Below, one piece after another: positions 31,993 through 43,597 of a stretch of DNA of 55,065 nucleotides. A program made the position numbers and the translations under genes. The stretch is from Mastigamoeba balamuthi. Taxonomy: Eukaryota > Evosea > Mastigamoebida > Mastigamoebidae. Every line of letters begins with the position of its first letter. Position 1 is the stretch's first letter. Under the pieces are notes generated by a model. That model had not been told where the DNA came from. It did no database searches and saw nothing but the letters and a program-made list of their open reading frames with translations. The DNA lies in assembly GCA_902651635.1 (NCBI GenBank), contig CACRSC010000084.1:1560070-1615134 (forward strand), read 5' to 3'.

Positions 31993-32745
31993 TCGGGAGC
32001 TCCTTTTCTGTGCCCCAGTCTGAAGCAGAGAACCGCTTCAACATCTCCAGTGGCTCTCTTTCGACTCCGCAGGCATCGCCATCGCCGAGAAGTCGGGATT
32101 TGCTTCTGGAATAAGGGCATAAGGGCGGAGGTCGTGATCCATGTCCAGCTGTTGTCGTGAATAGCGTTGCTGGCACAGAGGCTGGCGACACCCGATGATT
32201 GTGTTGCCGAGCTGGCGCGCAGGCTGAGCAGCAACGAACCTGTCAGGCAAACGGCCTGTGCAAACTAATCAGAGGACCTGAGGCAGTGCACATAGAGCAC
32301 ATGGAACCGCGTTGCTGGAGCTCAGAGTGAGCTGTGTAGGCTCGCAATAACACAGGTGGTTTGAGGACCGAATTCCCGTATGACCCGACTATGAATAAAG
32401 CTATTTCTGCGTCATTGGGCGATTCATCGGAAGGCACAATTGGTGATATTAAACGGCAATGTCCAAGAGGAAGGGGTATGAAGCAGAGGGGGCATTATAG
32501 GGTCTGTAGGTGACTCGTTTTGTAGAATTTGGAGAGCAATAAACTAGAGCTCGTTCTTCCTACCATTAACAATCATTTGGTTAATGAAAAGCAATAAGAA
32601 AAACCTCCTTTTCAGCTGCTGGAAGCTGTTGTCCAACTTGCACCGAGTGATAATTAGCCAGGTCTGAGCGAAAATAACGCCAATGAGAAAATAATGCACA
32701 AAAAAGCCAAAATGCCCAAGAGTGTGAACAGAAACTGTACAACAT

Positions 32746-32812
32746 AATGTCATTTCGCAAAGTCGATGGAATTGGCTGAAGGCCAATTCATAAGACTTTG
32801 CGAAATAACATT
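32746..32812. other. Long hairpin (31-bp imperfect inverted repeat, 5-base loop)
   Basis: AATGTCATTTCGCAAAGTC begins the left arm at 32746, and the reverse complement runs from 32782 to 32812. 27 of 31 positions match, with loop TGAAG between the arms. Weaker complementarity extends a few bases outward (ACTGT and ACAGT). This could be a foldback element, a small-RNA precursor or a transcript-end structure. Confidence 0.75.
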
Positions 32813-33151
32813 GTTTTACACAGTATTGGTTGCTGTATCCAACGCAGCGCAGAGAGACATCAGAAAGATTGATGGTGAAGAGTTGGGTGACCAAGTGAAA
32901 AGCAGGGGAAACAGGCAAAGTTTCAAGTCCTGCTCTGTAAGGCAAAGTTTCAAAAGTGAATTTTGATGGACCTACCGGTACTTGACTTATACTTGCCTTT
33001 TTAAAATTTGTGCCATTTGTGCATTCTGTGTTGCATGTGATAGTGAAGATAATTACGTCAATTCCTAAAGTCTTTACTTTCTTACTTAAACAGCAATGAA
33101 AGAATATCAGGCGTTTATTGGTTATTAAACTGTGGAATTGAAGTCATGATG

Positions 33152-36049
33152 TCATTGCATGGGAGCAGTGTGTCCCATCAAGGGGCTTGGAACGGACCCC
33201 GATGACAGGCTGTCTCCGAGCCCGACAGCACACATCTGCATGGGGGCAGACCCTCCTGTGCCAGTCATGTACGAGATATCTGTGTTGACCATGCTGTGGT
33301 CGATTGGCATGCCAGAAATGTATGCCATGCCATCGGCGTTGATGGCAGCAATAACGCCACCACTGCCACTCGAGTTAGCGTCTCCAGAGTTATCGGTGGG
33401 TGTTCCCATTTGGGCCGACTGCACAGACGCGATCGTGGCTATGGCGTTCTGATCGATACCAGACGCATCGACGAACTCATGGGGAAGTCCCACATCGATA
33501 GGAATGTTCAGAGGCCTGGGACCGAATTTGACCTTCCTCCTGTCAATCGAAAGTGAGAGGGCAGTGCAAGAATGGGAGCATACGCATAGAAGAGAGCACC
33601 AATGACAGCACCAACGAGAATGACTGCAACACTGCCTCCCACAGAGGCGGAGATGACCAGTGTCTGTTTCGACTCGGACTTCTTCACACATTGAGACGAG
33701 CGAGGCATTGTGACCTCCCAGCCATGAAGGCAGTGGCACATGGAGTCACACCCAGAGCCCCCATCGCACGACTCGTTGAAACTGCTGTCCAAAACGCCAT
33801 TGCCGCACCCTGGACGAGAAACCGATGATGATGAGTCTAAGGAATAACGAAATAAGCAAAACCTGAGCAGAACGATTTCGGGGTCGTATAAGCGGCATGT
33901 CCCGGCAGGCATTTGCATGATGTCGCGTTACAGAAGATCCCCGAATCACATTCCTCACTCCCGACGATCAACGAGTCGCCACACACTGGAGAACATGGTC
34001 TATTCAGTTCGCGGTCTGAGCTGAAGAAATGGGGGCTGAGAGATGCCTTCAACACAGCTCTGGCGACGAGGATTCCTGGGAGTGTATCCTGGGAGGCATT
34101 GACACTGAGCGTCGCAGCCAGTTCCACTGTCGCACTCTTCTGGCGATGCAGCAAACTCCTCGGTTCGGTTGTTTCCGCATCCTATTGGCCATCGCTGAGT
34201 GGCAGGCATCGTTGTGCTCGTACCTGATTCGATGCAGAGGCCTTGGTAGCTGCACGTTTGCGTTCCTTGACAATTTCCGACCTTGTTGGTCGTGTCGCAG
34301 TCTGGGTCGTAGGCGCCGCAGTTGCAGGTGCATGTCCCTCCCGTGTCGTAGTCGGTCACCGGACACTTGACAGTGTCCCAGCCAGCAGGTACTGCATGGA
34401 ATTGTCAGAGACAGAGTGGTAGTCTCACGCCAACCTGTGCACGACCCCGAGATGCATTGCCAGTTGTCATCACAGGTGGTCGGGAGCCCTGCCTTGGTGC
34501 AGTCGGGATCGATTGCTCCGCACCCGCAGTCACAGATTTTCCCGTCGTTGAACCGGTCGGCGGAGCATGTCCAGCTATCTGCTCACGTAGTCAATTGCCG
34601 AATCGTCACCCAGGAAAATGAAGTCGCACCTGCACAGTACGCAGGCTTCACCGTCGAGCTCGCGTTCATCTTGCAAACGGGCGATTTGAACGAGGACGAG
34701 CAGACAGAGACGTTCTGGTAGAGGTCCCAGCAGTCGGGGTCTGAGATGCCCCCGCACTCGCACTGGCACCCGTCGTACGCCCAGTAGTTCTCGGCCCTGC
34801 ACCCCGTGCTGCTCTTCCACGGCATTGCTGACGCGAATCGGGTGAGCTATCTCGTGGGAGGGGACCGGTCGAAGTACCAACACACAGCCCGGACTGGTCG
34901 CAGATTGTGTTGGGGTCGGTACAGTCGGGGCTGCTCTGGTTGTGCAGGCAGTCGATGTCCCATGCCCCGCACTTGCAGTTGCACACGCCGTCGCCGTACT
35001 CTGACTCGGGGCACAGTGTCCACGTCGGCGGTATCCCATCCGCCTCTGCTCGGCTGCTGTGTGAATACAGCGTGGCGTGTGCAATGGAAGTCGCACTCCA
35101 ATCGTATTTGTGGCCCTTGGCACGCAGAACGATGGCCCGCGTGACTCCGCTCGACGAGGCGACTCCGTAAACTTGCTTCCAGACGTAGTTGTCAGCGTTC
35201 CACACAAGGCGGATGGGCCTGGAGGGGTCCTTCATGGTGGACATGGACACCTTCCTGCAGCTCCAGTAGTTCACTCCGACGTACACGCCCTTTTCCCACG
35301 CGACTGCCATGCAACATGTGTGAGTTAATGCGCCACAGAGAGGAAGATGAGAAAGCGCAGGTGGTACTCATGGGTAGGCTCGACTTGGTGAAGTTGACTG
35401 TGACCCAGTACTCCTGGGCGGTCTCGGCCATGGGCCACGCGGCCTTGAACGGGTACGACGCCCTCTTCTGGTTGGGCCGCAGCTTGTTCGACTGGCGGTC
35501 GGCCACCACTGTCCAGAGTGCGACCTCTCCCTGGACCTCGAAGACGGCAGCGGCCTTCTGGGCTGCTGTGAGCGCCGAGAGGTTGGCGACTGTGGATGTC
35601 CCGTAAAGGCTCATGCAGACGCTGTCAAACTTGTACGGCACCTCTGGCGGCGTGAACAGCATCGCCCACGTGGCCTCGGTCATGTCGTTTGGCGAGGTCA
35701 CTGCGAGCAGTTGCTCAGAGAACGCTGTGGGGGGTGGGGGGAAAAGAAGAAAAACGGAACAATGCCGCGAATCGAAAAGAAAACAGCACGCAGGACGATG
35801 CCGCGGTGGGCGCCCGATGGCGCAGGGATGCACGACACGCCGCAAGAGGGCGGGGTATGGAGTACCCGAGCACAGGGCACGCGAGTCGGCGTTGGTGTTG
35901 TAGATGCGAACGGAGCCCCACGAGTAGGCCGAGCTCGTTGCGTCGTACGACTCGCCACCATCGCATACACCCTGCCCAGCGGTCAGCTGCTTCAGCGGCA
36001 GCAGACCGAGTGCGAGTAGGGCAGCAGCTGCATGCACTATAAGTCTCAT
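33152..36049 (-). CDS. Type I membrane protein with CECG-type cysteine modules (XM2, longer form)
   Basis: Eleven exons (36049-35866, 35700-35368, 35303-35097, 35045-34878, 34827-34630, 34578-34435, 34391-34224, 34181-34047, 33985-33863, 33809-33584, 33539-33152) give 757 residues. The layout is that of XM1: signal peptide (AAAALLALGLLPLKQ), N-terminal domain (MLFTPPEVPYKFDSVCM, YVGVNYWSC), four CxCxCGxxDxDC modules, then three EGF-like or Myxococcus-repeat-like modules instead of one. They begin GCGNNRTEE, VCGDSLIVGSEEC and GCGNGVLDSSFNESC. A transmembrane helix (VGGSVAVILVGAVIGALFYA) and tail (RKVKFGPRPLNIPIDVGLP) end it. The first nine introns are all in phase 1. The intron 8 donor is probably GC (34046). 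The start is the first ATG in frame, directly before the hydrophobic signal. Confidence 0.8.
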
Positions 36050-37282
36050 TGCCGAGAATATGAAGAAAGAAGTATTTGAAATCTCATTCACTCAAAGCAG
36101 TTTTCCAAATATAGAACTTCCGCTTCTCTGCTGCTCTATTCAGAGGACCCCCAGAAATAGGAGACCCACCTAAAGGCGATTTGACTATCAAGTTGCCTTA
36201 GTCAAGGAATCTCATTACAAGATGTTCAGACATGGAAACATGGATGTCAGTGTCTCATATAACAGGGCTCGGCAAGAATAATGATATTGTACCTGACTAG
36301 TAATCACTTGTAGTGAATTCTAATTATTATACGTCATAGAGATTTGTGATATTGAAGATATTCCCTTTGTTGATGTAATTTATGACATCAAACTGCAGTA
36401 TTCCCACTGTGTCGGGGTGGTGGTGAGAAGAGGCTACTGTGCCTTAAGCCTGTGCTTGCTCTCTGTGAGCATTTACTTAAGGGTGCCTCCTCTGGTCACC
36501 AAGTGTCGGCCTCCGTGGTAGTTGCCAGTCCTTTCACGTGAGGGATATGAATGGGCCTTTTTCTGGGTTCTTAACGGCAAGAAAAAACTTGGAGGCTAGC
36601 TGTGTATACTGCAGGGCAACCGACTGCTGTTTCTGTATCATATAAATAAAATTTGTGTTTTTTGTGTCCTCTGCCAGACACAGGCCCTCATCCTGCAGAT
36701 GAAGAGCTTAAACGACAAGGTGAAGAGTGTGAACAAGAAGCATCTGACACAGAGAAAGAGGACCCACAAGGAAGCCATCACCATTGAGTTCGTTCAAGTA
36801 AAGCCCGTCTCCAAGAAGTACTGTCTGTGACTGCCAGAGGAAGTGACTGTAAAGATAACTGTGATCACTCATCTCCCAGCTGAGCCTTCTCATGCTCATC
36901 CTGAAGCTATTAATCAATAAGGATTTCGTGGCCATGGCTGAGAAGGCAAATGCCTTTCAGGTGCTATTCTTGCTGAAATGAAGAGCTGGCTCTCGAACAG
37001 TGAGCAAAACTATGATACATCATTGTTGATTCTCTCCAGTCTATACGCACAGAATGGTGGGGTTTTTTGCAGCAGCTGACATACCCCAGTGGTGTGACCC
37101 TTCTCTGGCTTTGGCAGTCATCAGCCCTCTGAGGACAAGGCACACGTCCTTCCGCATGTTAGCTGGGAAGGCACAAAATGCAATTTTCAGATGTGATACA
37201 GATCAGATGCTGCTGCCCCATAACGACAAGCTCTGTGAATCCAGCAGAATTTGGGACGATAATGCACGGGATGCTCAGGGGC
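36050..37282. other. AT-rich intergenic region with one coding-like fragment
   Basis: About 1.2 kb without a supported gene. One short plus-strand frame (36699-36830, listed separately) is protein-like. No tRNA, repeat array or inverted repeat was recognised in the rest. Confidence 0.45.
36699..36830 (+). CDS. Short lysine-rich coding fragment, unknown
   Basis: A 43-codon frame (MKSLNDKVKSVNKKH onward) ends in VKPVSKKYCL and TGA at 36828. A possible splice acceptor (CTGCCAG) lies at about 36671-36677, so it may be the last exon of an unidentified or decayed gene. The lysine-rich, heptad-like start could form a coiled coil. Support is weak. Confidence 0.2.
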   Translation: MKSLNDKVKSVNKKHLTQRKRTHKEAITIEFVQVKPVSKKYCL

Positions 37283-38277
37283 GCTGACCACGTGCCTCTG
37301 CTCGTGATCCTCGACATCGGGATGCTGGGCTTTGGTGTGTGGAGCGAGTTCGCTGTGTGCGCCCAGGCACGCCATCACCGAACTGCCAGATGAGAACGAG
37401 CTCTGCAAAGGTGTGCTGCCGCCCAGCGGCTTCCCCGAGGGCGCCATGATCGTGCAGGCCCTCAGGCGAGTCTGGATCGAGTGCGTGCCTAGCCCAACAA
37501 GAATCTGCAGTCCTTTGTTGAGTTGGGGTGCGAGAGGCTCGAGCAGATGACCAGTTTTGGTTGGAGACGATGAATTGGAGTGCGATGACCTCTCCCGAGA
37601 GACCCGGCAGCTGGCGGTCCGTCGGGCCCCTGCAGGCGCTCCAGGTGATGCAAATGGATGCCTCGCCTGTGCTCGAGGGGTTCACCTCGGTGGACAAGCT
37701 CGCGTTGTCGCTGCACCGCTTGAGGTGGGTGTCGGTCTTCCCACGCACGCGGAGCATCGAGCAGGCTGAGCTCGACAGCATTGTCTTCAGCGAAGCACTG
37801 GTGAGGCTCACGGCGCTGGCCGAGCTGGTCATCCTGGACCCTGGTCTGAACGACGGTGTAGTCGGCACTCTGCCGTTGCTCTCCTTGCTGACAATCAGAT
37901 GGGCTGAGGGGGCGGAGGAGACTGGCGGGCTGCACTGCCCTGACCGCTCTGACTGTGTGCACCTGGAAGCATTCGTCCGAGTCCCTGCGCAGGGCTGTGG
38001 TGCCCCTGCCCACCTGACAGTCAAGGACACGGACAGATACATCGCCAGCGTTGGGGTGCGCTGGATGAACGCCTTCCTGGCCGAGATGGCGGCCCACGCC
38101 GAGTGGCTGCCCGCATTGCAGACACTGGCGATCCAGGACGTCGGCATGCGGGACACTGAGGCTATGCAGAGGGCCAGGCCCCACCTGTTCATTCGCGACT
38201 GCACCCGTGATGACAGGATCTCCGTGAAGCCAGCAGAGATTGAGGCGGATAACGATCTGGATGCTCTCGAGAACTGA
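37283..38277 (+). pseudogene. F-box-family repeat-region gene copy (subfamily II), frameshifted
   Basis: The reading frame changes at least twice. The first part (to about 37500) has GAMIVQALRRVWIECVP. The match then continues in other frames, and a long open stretch (about 37600-38277) contains LEGFTSVDKLALSLHRLRWV, FLAEMAAHAEWLPALQTLAI and the tail DNDLDALEN. Related segments at 43598, 45150 and 46325 show the original order. No F-box is left at the 5' side. Interpreted as a decayed or 5'-truncated member of the cluster. Translation of the long distal frame alone cannot be ruled out. Confidence 0.6.
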
Positions 38278-38823
38278 GTAGATCGCCTATTGCCATCTGT
38301 TGCCCCTCAATGCCTCGGCATCGGACTGGACACACCACATGATGTGCTCGTATTCGATGGGGCACCTTCGACTCTACCTGAAAAGAGCTTTGCGTTACTG
38401 AGACCATGCATACAGCTTCCAATCGGTTAGGATAGATTGATAATGTGAGAGCACATGTAGGTTTCCCCTCTTGCTTTGCCAGAGATAGGAGCCAACGAGG
38501 TGCATCTGGTTGTCCAAAGAGTGCAATTTTTGGTGATCCCATCACAGACTTTTCATAGGCTTGGTCACGCATGAGTACTCATCGTCACCCACGTGGGCGG
38601 GTCTGAAAACATCATATTTCTGTGATGAAAGGTCATCTCCGTGTCCTGAACTCCGGCCCCCACGTGCACCTCAATAGGGATGCGCGAGAAGACTTCTAAC
38701 ACTCTCGAAATGAATGACCCCAAACAGATAAAAGCGAAATAAGCTGTGTGGGAGATGTGCATTTCTTGGTTGATGATCTTTCGCATTTGCAACAGACCTC
38801 AGTGTGTTGAATGATATTGATCA
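38278..38823. other. Intergenic region with a faint XM-tail-like frame
   Basis: 546 bp between the F-box relic and the end of XM3. On the minus strand around 38700-38570 a frame reads RIPIEVHVGAGVQDTEM, faintly like the conserved NIPIDVDLP segment of the XM tails. It could be a degraded tail exon. Nothing else was seen. Confidence 0.3.
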
Positions 38824-41372
38824 TCAGTTCTGGGAGGTTGGTATCAAATTGGGGAGAACACCAGATAATTCACTGCATTCTGGTGGGGGAAGCGATCCCC
38901 CTATCATTATGGACATTCCTGGGCTCACAGCATTGTGGTTCTCGTTTGGATAGGCCTGCTTGTCAGAAATTTTGGCTGATCGTGTGCTCTCACTGCTACT
39001 ACTTGAGCTCTCTCCTCTGATCTGTTCGGCCGGCACAGCCATATTCCAGCATTGTATTGGCGAGATGGTAGTATCGATGGGTTGATCGGTTGCGGTAGCA
39101 ACCACAAAATTAGGCGGAAGGTCAACATCGATCGGTATGTTCAGAGGCCTTGGACCGTTCTTCACTTTCTTTCTGCGATGGCGGAGTTACTTCAACTTGG
39201 GAACAATGACATACGCATAGATGAGTGCAGCGATCACTGCTATCAAGAGAACGATTGCAATACTGCCACCCACAGTGGTGGAGATGATGAGAACCTTTGG
39301 GGCACCTGTGCCCGATTCGATGCATCTCTCACTGTACTGCGAGGTGTGCACGTAGCCAGCTTGGCATTTGCAGTTCGAGTTGCAGCCGATTCCGCCATCA
39401 CACTCCTCTTGAAGCTCTGGCTCTATGCGATTGTTTCCACATCCTTGGTTGAAAAACCAGAATGTCAGATGAAGCTTATCGTTTGGCGTCCGTACCAGGA
39501 TTTATGCAGGTGCCATTGTAGCTGCAGATCTGTGTCCTCTGGCAATTGGCTATTTCAACATTCCTAATGTTGCAGTCGGGATCGTAGGCACCGCACTCGC
39601 AAGAGCACGACCCCTTTGAATTGTATTCTGTCACGGGGCACTTGACGACATTCCATCCAGCAGGCACTGCATACGTATGTTAGCTGGTTGTAAAACATCC
39701 AAACTGCACACCTGAACATTGACCTGAGATACACTGGAAGTTGTTCTTGCATGTTGTTGGGAGACCCGCCTTCGAACAGTCGGGATCGATTGTACCGCAT
39801 TCACAGTCGCAGATCCTCCCATCGTCGTAGTTCTGCTGGGGGCATTTCCATCCATCTGAGAAGCGAGTGGAGTGAACTGCGAGCCACAGTGCCAGCTGTA
39901 CCCTCACAGCGGGATATCCTGGATAAATTCGTTGTGCAGTGAGGCTGAATAATCCCAGACGGGCACACAGAGACGTTCTGGTAGAGGTCCCAGCAGTCGG
40001 GGTCTGAGATGCCCTCGCACTCGCACTGGCATCCGTCGTACGCCCAGTAATTCTCAGCCCTGCACCCCGAGCTGCTCTTCCACGGCATTGCTGGAGAGCG
40101 ACAACTGAGTGGTAACTCGATTGTGGACCGTATGCTTACAGACGCACTGCCCAGACTGGTCGCAGATCTGAGAGTTTTTGCAGTCGGGGCTGCTCTGGTT
40201 GTACAGGCAGTCGATGTCCCACGCCCCGCAATCGCAGTTGCACACGCCGTCGCCGTACTTGGACTTTGGGCACAGCTTCCATTCCGGCGGTATCCCCTCT
40301 GCCTGATTATGCTCTAGGGGAAATGACTGTGAGATAAACAATTGGTAAGATTCACTGCGTACTCCAATCGTGTTTGTGGCCCTTGGCACGCAGAACGATG
40401 GCCCCTGCGTTGGCACTCTTCCTATTGCCTCCGTAGACCTGCGTCCAGAGATAGTTGTCGGCGTTCCACACCAGGCGGATGGGCCTGGAGGGGTCGATCA
40501 TCGTCGTCATCCCCACTTCGTCGCAGCTCCAGTACCTCACCCCGATGTACACGCCCTTTTCCCACGCGACTGCCCCCGCCAGCCAGCTCGTCAGTGGTTT
40601 GGTAAGGGGCAGCGGACAGGCAGGAGCGTATTCACTCATCGAGTGGTTCTGTTCCAAGAAGTTGACGGTGACCCAGTGCGGCTGCTTTCCCACAGACGCG
40701 GGCCACGAGGCCCTGAACGGGTACGACGCCCGCTCCTTGTCGGGCCGCAGCTTGCTCGACTGGCGGTCGGCAGTCACTTCCCAGATGACCACCTCGCCGC
40801 GCACCTCGATGGGGGCCCTCGGCGAGTCCTGCGGTGCCGTCGGGGACGCCGTGGAGTTGAGGGTCCGCTTTTTTCCGACAAGGCGCATGCAGACGCTGTC
40901 GTACTTGTACGGCACCTCTGGCGGCGTGAACAGCATCGCCCACGTGGCCTCTGTGATCTCGTTGGGCGAATCCTCTGCACGTGGTGCCGAGTGCCTGCGG
41001 TCAGAGGAAGGCCTGGAGGTGCAGAGCCCACAGGGGAGCCATCCGGCTGGGCGATAATGTATACGAAATCTGAACTCTGCGTGCGGTCTCTCGTCCAGGA
41101 TTGCAATCCGGACCGCTTGCCAGACTGGCGGTGCCCCAGAGGGTGGGGGTGACAGGAGCGGGAGTGGCGCGGGCGATGAGGGCACGCGTGCCGGAGCAGA
41201 AGGATTGGGAGTCGGCGTTGTTGAAGATGATAACAGAGTCCCACGGGAATGCCGCGCTCGTGGCGTCGTACGACTCTCCGCCCATGCAGGCCTCCTGTGC
41301 CTGTACGGCAGCAGCGAGCAGCAGCAGCTGCAGACAGAGCGCGGCAGACGACAGCAGCGGTGTGGCGGGCAT
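38824..41372 (-). CDS. Type I membrane protein with CECG-type cysteine modules (XM3)
   Basis: Nine exons (41372-41192, 40974-40636, 40569-40363, 40298-40140, 40090-39902, 39855-39712, 39666-39496, 39443-39215, 39172-38824) give 655 residues. It has a signal peptide (LCLQLLLLAAAVQAQ) and the N-terminal domain with MLFTPPEVPYKYDSVCM. The four CxCxCGxxDxDC modules (for example CNCDCGAWDIDC, CDCECGTIDPDC) and one EGF-like module follow, then the transmembrane segment and tail (KKVKNGPRPLNIPIDVDLP). Overall closest to XM1. Intron 1 starts with GC (41191) where XM1 and XM2 have GT. The start of exon 6 is uncertain by about 27 bases. Function unknown; probably a surface receptor or adhesin. Confidence 0.78.
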
Positions 41373-42236
41373 TGTCGTGCTCGGTGCCCTCGGACAGACT
41401 GCACTGTGAGGCTGTCAGCACCAAGGGCAGCTCTGGTGATTGTGGGAAGCTGAGAGGAAAACGGGCGGTTGTGGTGGCCCTCTTTCTGCGAAAGGCTCCC
41501 GAACCGCCCCCAATTTCTCTGGGTTTCAGTCAGCAGCAGAGGCGACCGTTGTTGTATCTGCTGTGGCATGATCTGGCCAGTTCCTTTCCCAAGAGTCTTC
41601 TCAGCCGCTCTCAATGAGAATTGGCCCTCGTGGCCAATCGATACATCAGCGTTACAGAGAGCTTGCACAAAAAGACTAATGATGATAACTGGCAATGCAT
41701 CTCGGGATCGTGTACACGTGAGCGTGAGGCTACAACTCTGTCTATGACCACACCGTGCAGTCCCTGCTGGCTGGGACACTGTCAGGTGTCCAGTGACCGA
41801 CTGCGACAAGGGAGGGACATCTATCTCTGGAAGAGCTTGCATGCAGGAAGTAAGAGAATTGAGCAGTGAACTAAAGTTATTCGGCTCCCCCACTGTGAGA
41901 CCAGCAAGCAGGCCAGCATGAGCAATATCGCGACCTCCTGCGGAGCTCACTCGCTCACATCCAAGTCATGGACTTACGACACACTTCTGTCCTTGGTGGC
42001 GATGAACACCAGGACGGATTCTTTAGTGTTGGCGGCCGTTGGAATTCAACTGCCACACTCTATGAAAAGGCCTTGTGCATATGAGACCCTCCCGGACTCT
42101 ATCGTGCTGCTGCGCACACAAGATTCCCACACATTCGAGGATTATCACAGACAATCCACAATATGAACGTACACAGGAACCACTCAGCATGAAGCAACAG
42201 AATCGCCTTTTCCGGCTGAGCTCTCTCAATGCCCAC
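41373..42236. other. Intergenic region upstream of XM3
   Basis: Contains the block shared with XM1 (41440-41511). The rest is a mixed-GC spacer. Near 42190-42240, ATGAAGCAACAGAATCGCC and the following bases resemble 50596-50660, the DNA beyond the 3' end of the intact F-box gene, so this is 3' flank of the neighbouring F-box copy. No gene. Confidence 0.45.
41440..41511 (-). promoter_or_regulatory. Upstream block shared by XM3 and XM1
   Basis: Counterpart of 31925-31992: TTGTGGGAAGC, GGAAAACGGGCGGTTG and CTTTCTGCGAAAGGCTCCCGA, at 68-139 bases before the XM3 start codon. Confidence 0.55.
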
Positions 42237-43468
42237 TCAGCTGCTCTGTGAGTGCGGGAGGCCTTTTATATCAATGCGAATGGGAATCACCGAGTTGAAA
42301 TCATCAGGAGGATCCTCCCTCTGTGGCCCCTTCGTCCCCCTTGTCCTCGCCCTCTTCTCTCTTCTCTGCGGATAGGTGGTCATGTCCCAGACCTCAACGT
42401 GCAGCCTCAAGACACTAAGGTGATGTGCTACCCCCGGGTCCACCCCCTTGGACCTCCATCACCCGAAGTGCCTGCATCCACTCGCTGTGATACGCCAGCT
42501 CAGCAACGAAGCTGTCAGTGCAGTGCCCTGCTCCAAAACCAGCCACTAGCTCCAGGAGAACGAGCCCTGCCAGAGGCCTGCCAGTCGGTCTTGGCGAAGG
42601 CCGTGAGCATCATTGCCTCTACCAGGCAGCCTGTGAGCGTGCGCAACGGGCAGAGGCCCTTGGCGAGCATCCGTGAGTCGCTGAGCAGGTCGTCCCCTCT
42701 GGAGTGCCCTTTCACGAGGCACAGCCAGCAGCTCAGGCTCTCCAGCCGCTGGCACCCCAACGCCGCCAGCGAGCGCAGCACCCCCTCCAACGTGCCCTCG
42801 ATGCGGATGCTCCTGAGGGCCTGCACGAGCATTCTGCCCGTGGGCGAGTCTCCGGGCGGCAGCTTGCAGTGGCCCACCTTGTTGAGGCCCGGGAGCTCAT
42901 CGATGGCTGGGAGCCCCACTCTGGTGTGCTCAACGAACCCGCGCACGACACAGTTGCCCAGAGCGCTCACCTCGAGTGTCCTGAGCAGGGGACAGATGGC
43001 CAGGGCGGCCTCTGCTGCCTCAGGGTGCCCACCCATGAGGGTGCGCAGCGAGTCCCTGCAGAGCCCCACGAGCTCCAGCTCCACGGCCTGGAAGCCACGG
43101 TCTTTTTCGAAGGTGAGCGTGTGGGGGCCCCAGAGGCTGGAGTCGATGTGCGGGGGCCTGGGCCACCACAGGCCAGCAGGCAGAGTGTTGATGTCGGGCA
43201 GGACCTCGAGGACGCCCACGAGGGCAGAGGGGGCGCGCGAGTGTCGCCACCAAAGAAACTGTGATTCCCGCCAGGCCTTGAAGGGGGGCTTGTTGAGGAG
43301 CCTGCGCCACCTGCGGCAGACACGGGTGAGCATGCAGACCTTGGAGGCCCTCGTGTTGCGACTGGCAATGGCGAGGATGCGGGCCACGATTTCGTCGGGG
43401 AGGCACTGGGTGAGGTCGACGTGGGCTCCTGAAGGCGCTGTGCGCGCTCCTTGGGGTAGCCCCTCCAT
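42237..43468 (-). pseudogene. F-box protein gene (subfamily I) with out-of-frame internal deletion
   Basis: ATG at 43468 begins MEGLPQGARTAPSGAHVDLT, the start shared by all subfamily I copies, followed by the F-box core CLPDEIVARILA and VCRRWRRLL. The frame runs to a stop at 42515 (317 residues) with segments such as WWPRPPHIDSSLWGPHTL and CWLCLVKGHSRGDDLLSD. After TAFAKTDWQA the sequence jumps to the distal part of the family (HCTDSFVAELAYHSEW) in another frame, so about 120 codons present in the intact gene at 50687 are missing. Upstream, the open frame continues antisense through a neighbouring copy, which is not meaningful. Either a pseudogene or a truncated F-box protein. Confidence 0.75.
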
Positions 43469-43597
43469 AAGTGCACAGCAAGAGAGTACCAGAGGACCCC
43501 CTAACAGGGTATTGAGTGATGGCAACTCGCCAGCGGTGACACGAAGCAGCGGCAACGCCTTTGCCGATTCCATCCTCTGGAGGCCATTGACGAGTAC

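Larger units (their letters stand above)
31844..33151. other. Intergenic region between XM1 and XM2
   Basis: The first ~150 bp hold a block conserved upstream of XM3 (about 31925-31992). The remainder is AT-rich and includes the hairpin at 32746-32812 and a direct repeat of GGCAAAGTTTCAA (about 32916 and 32941). No supported gene. Confidence 0.5.
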
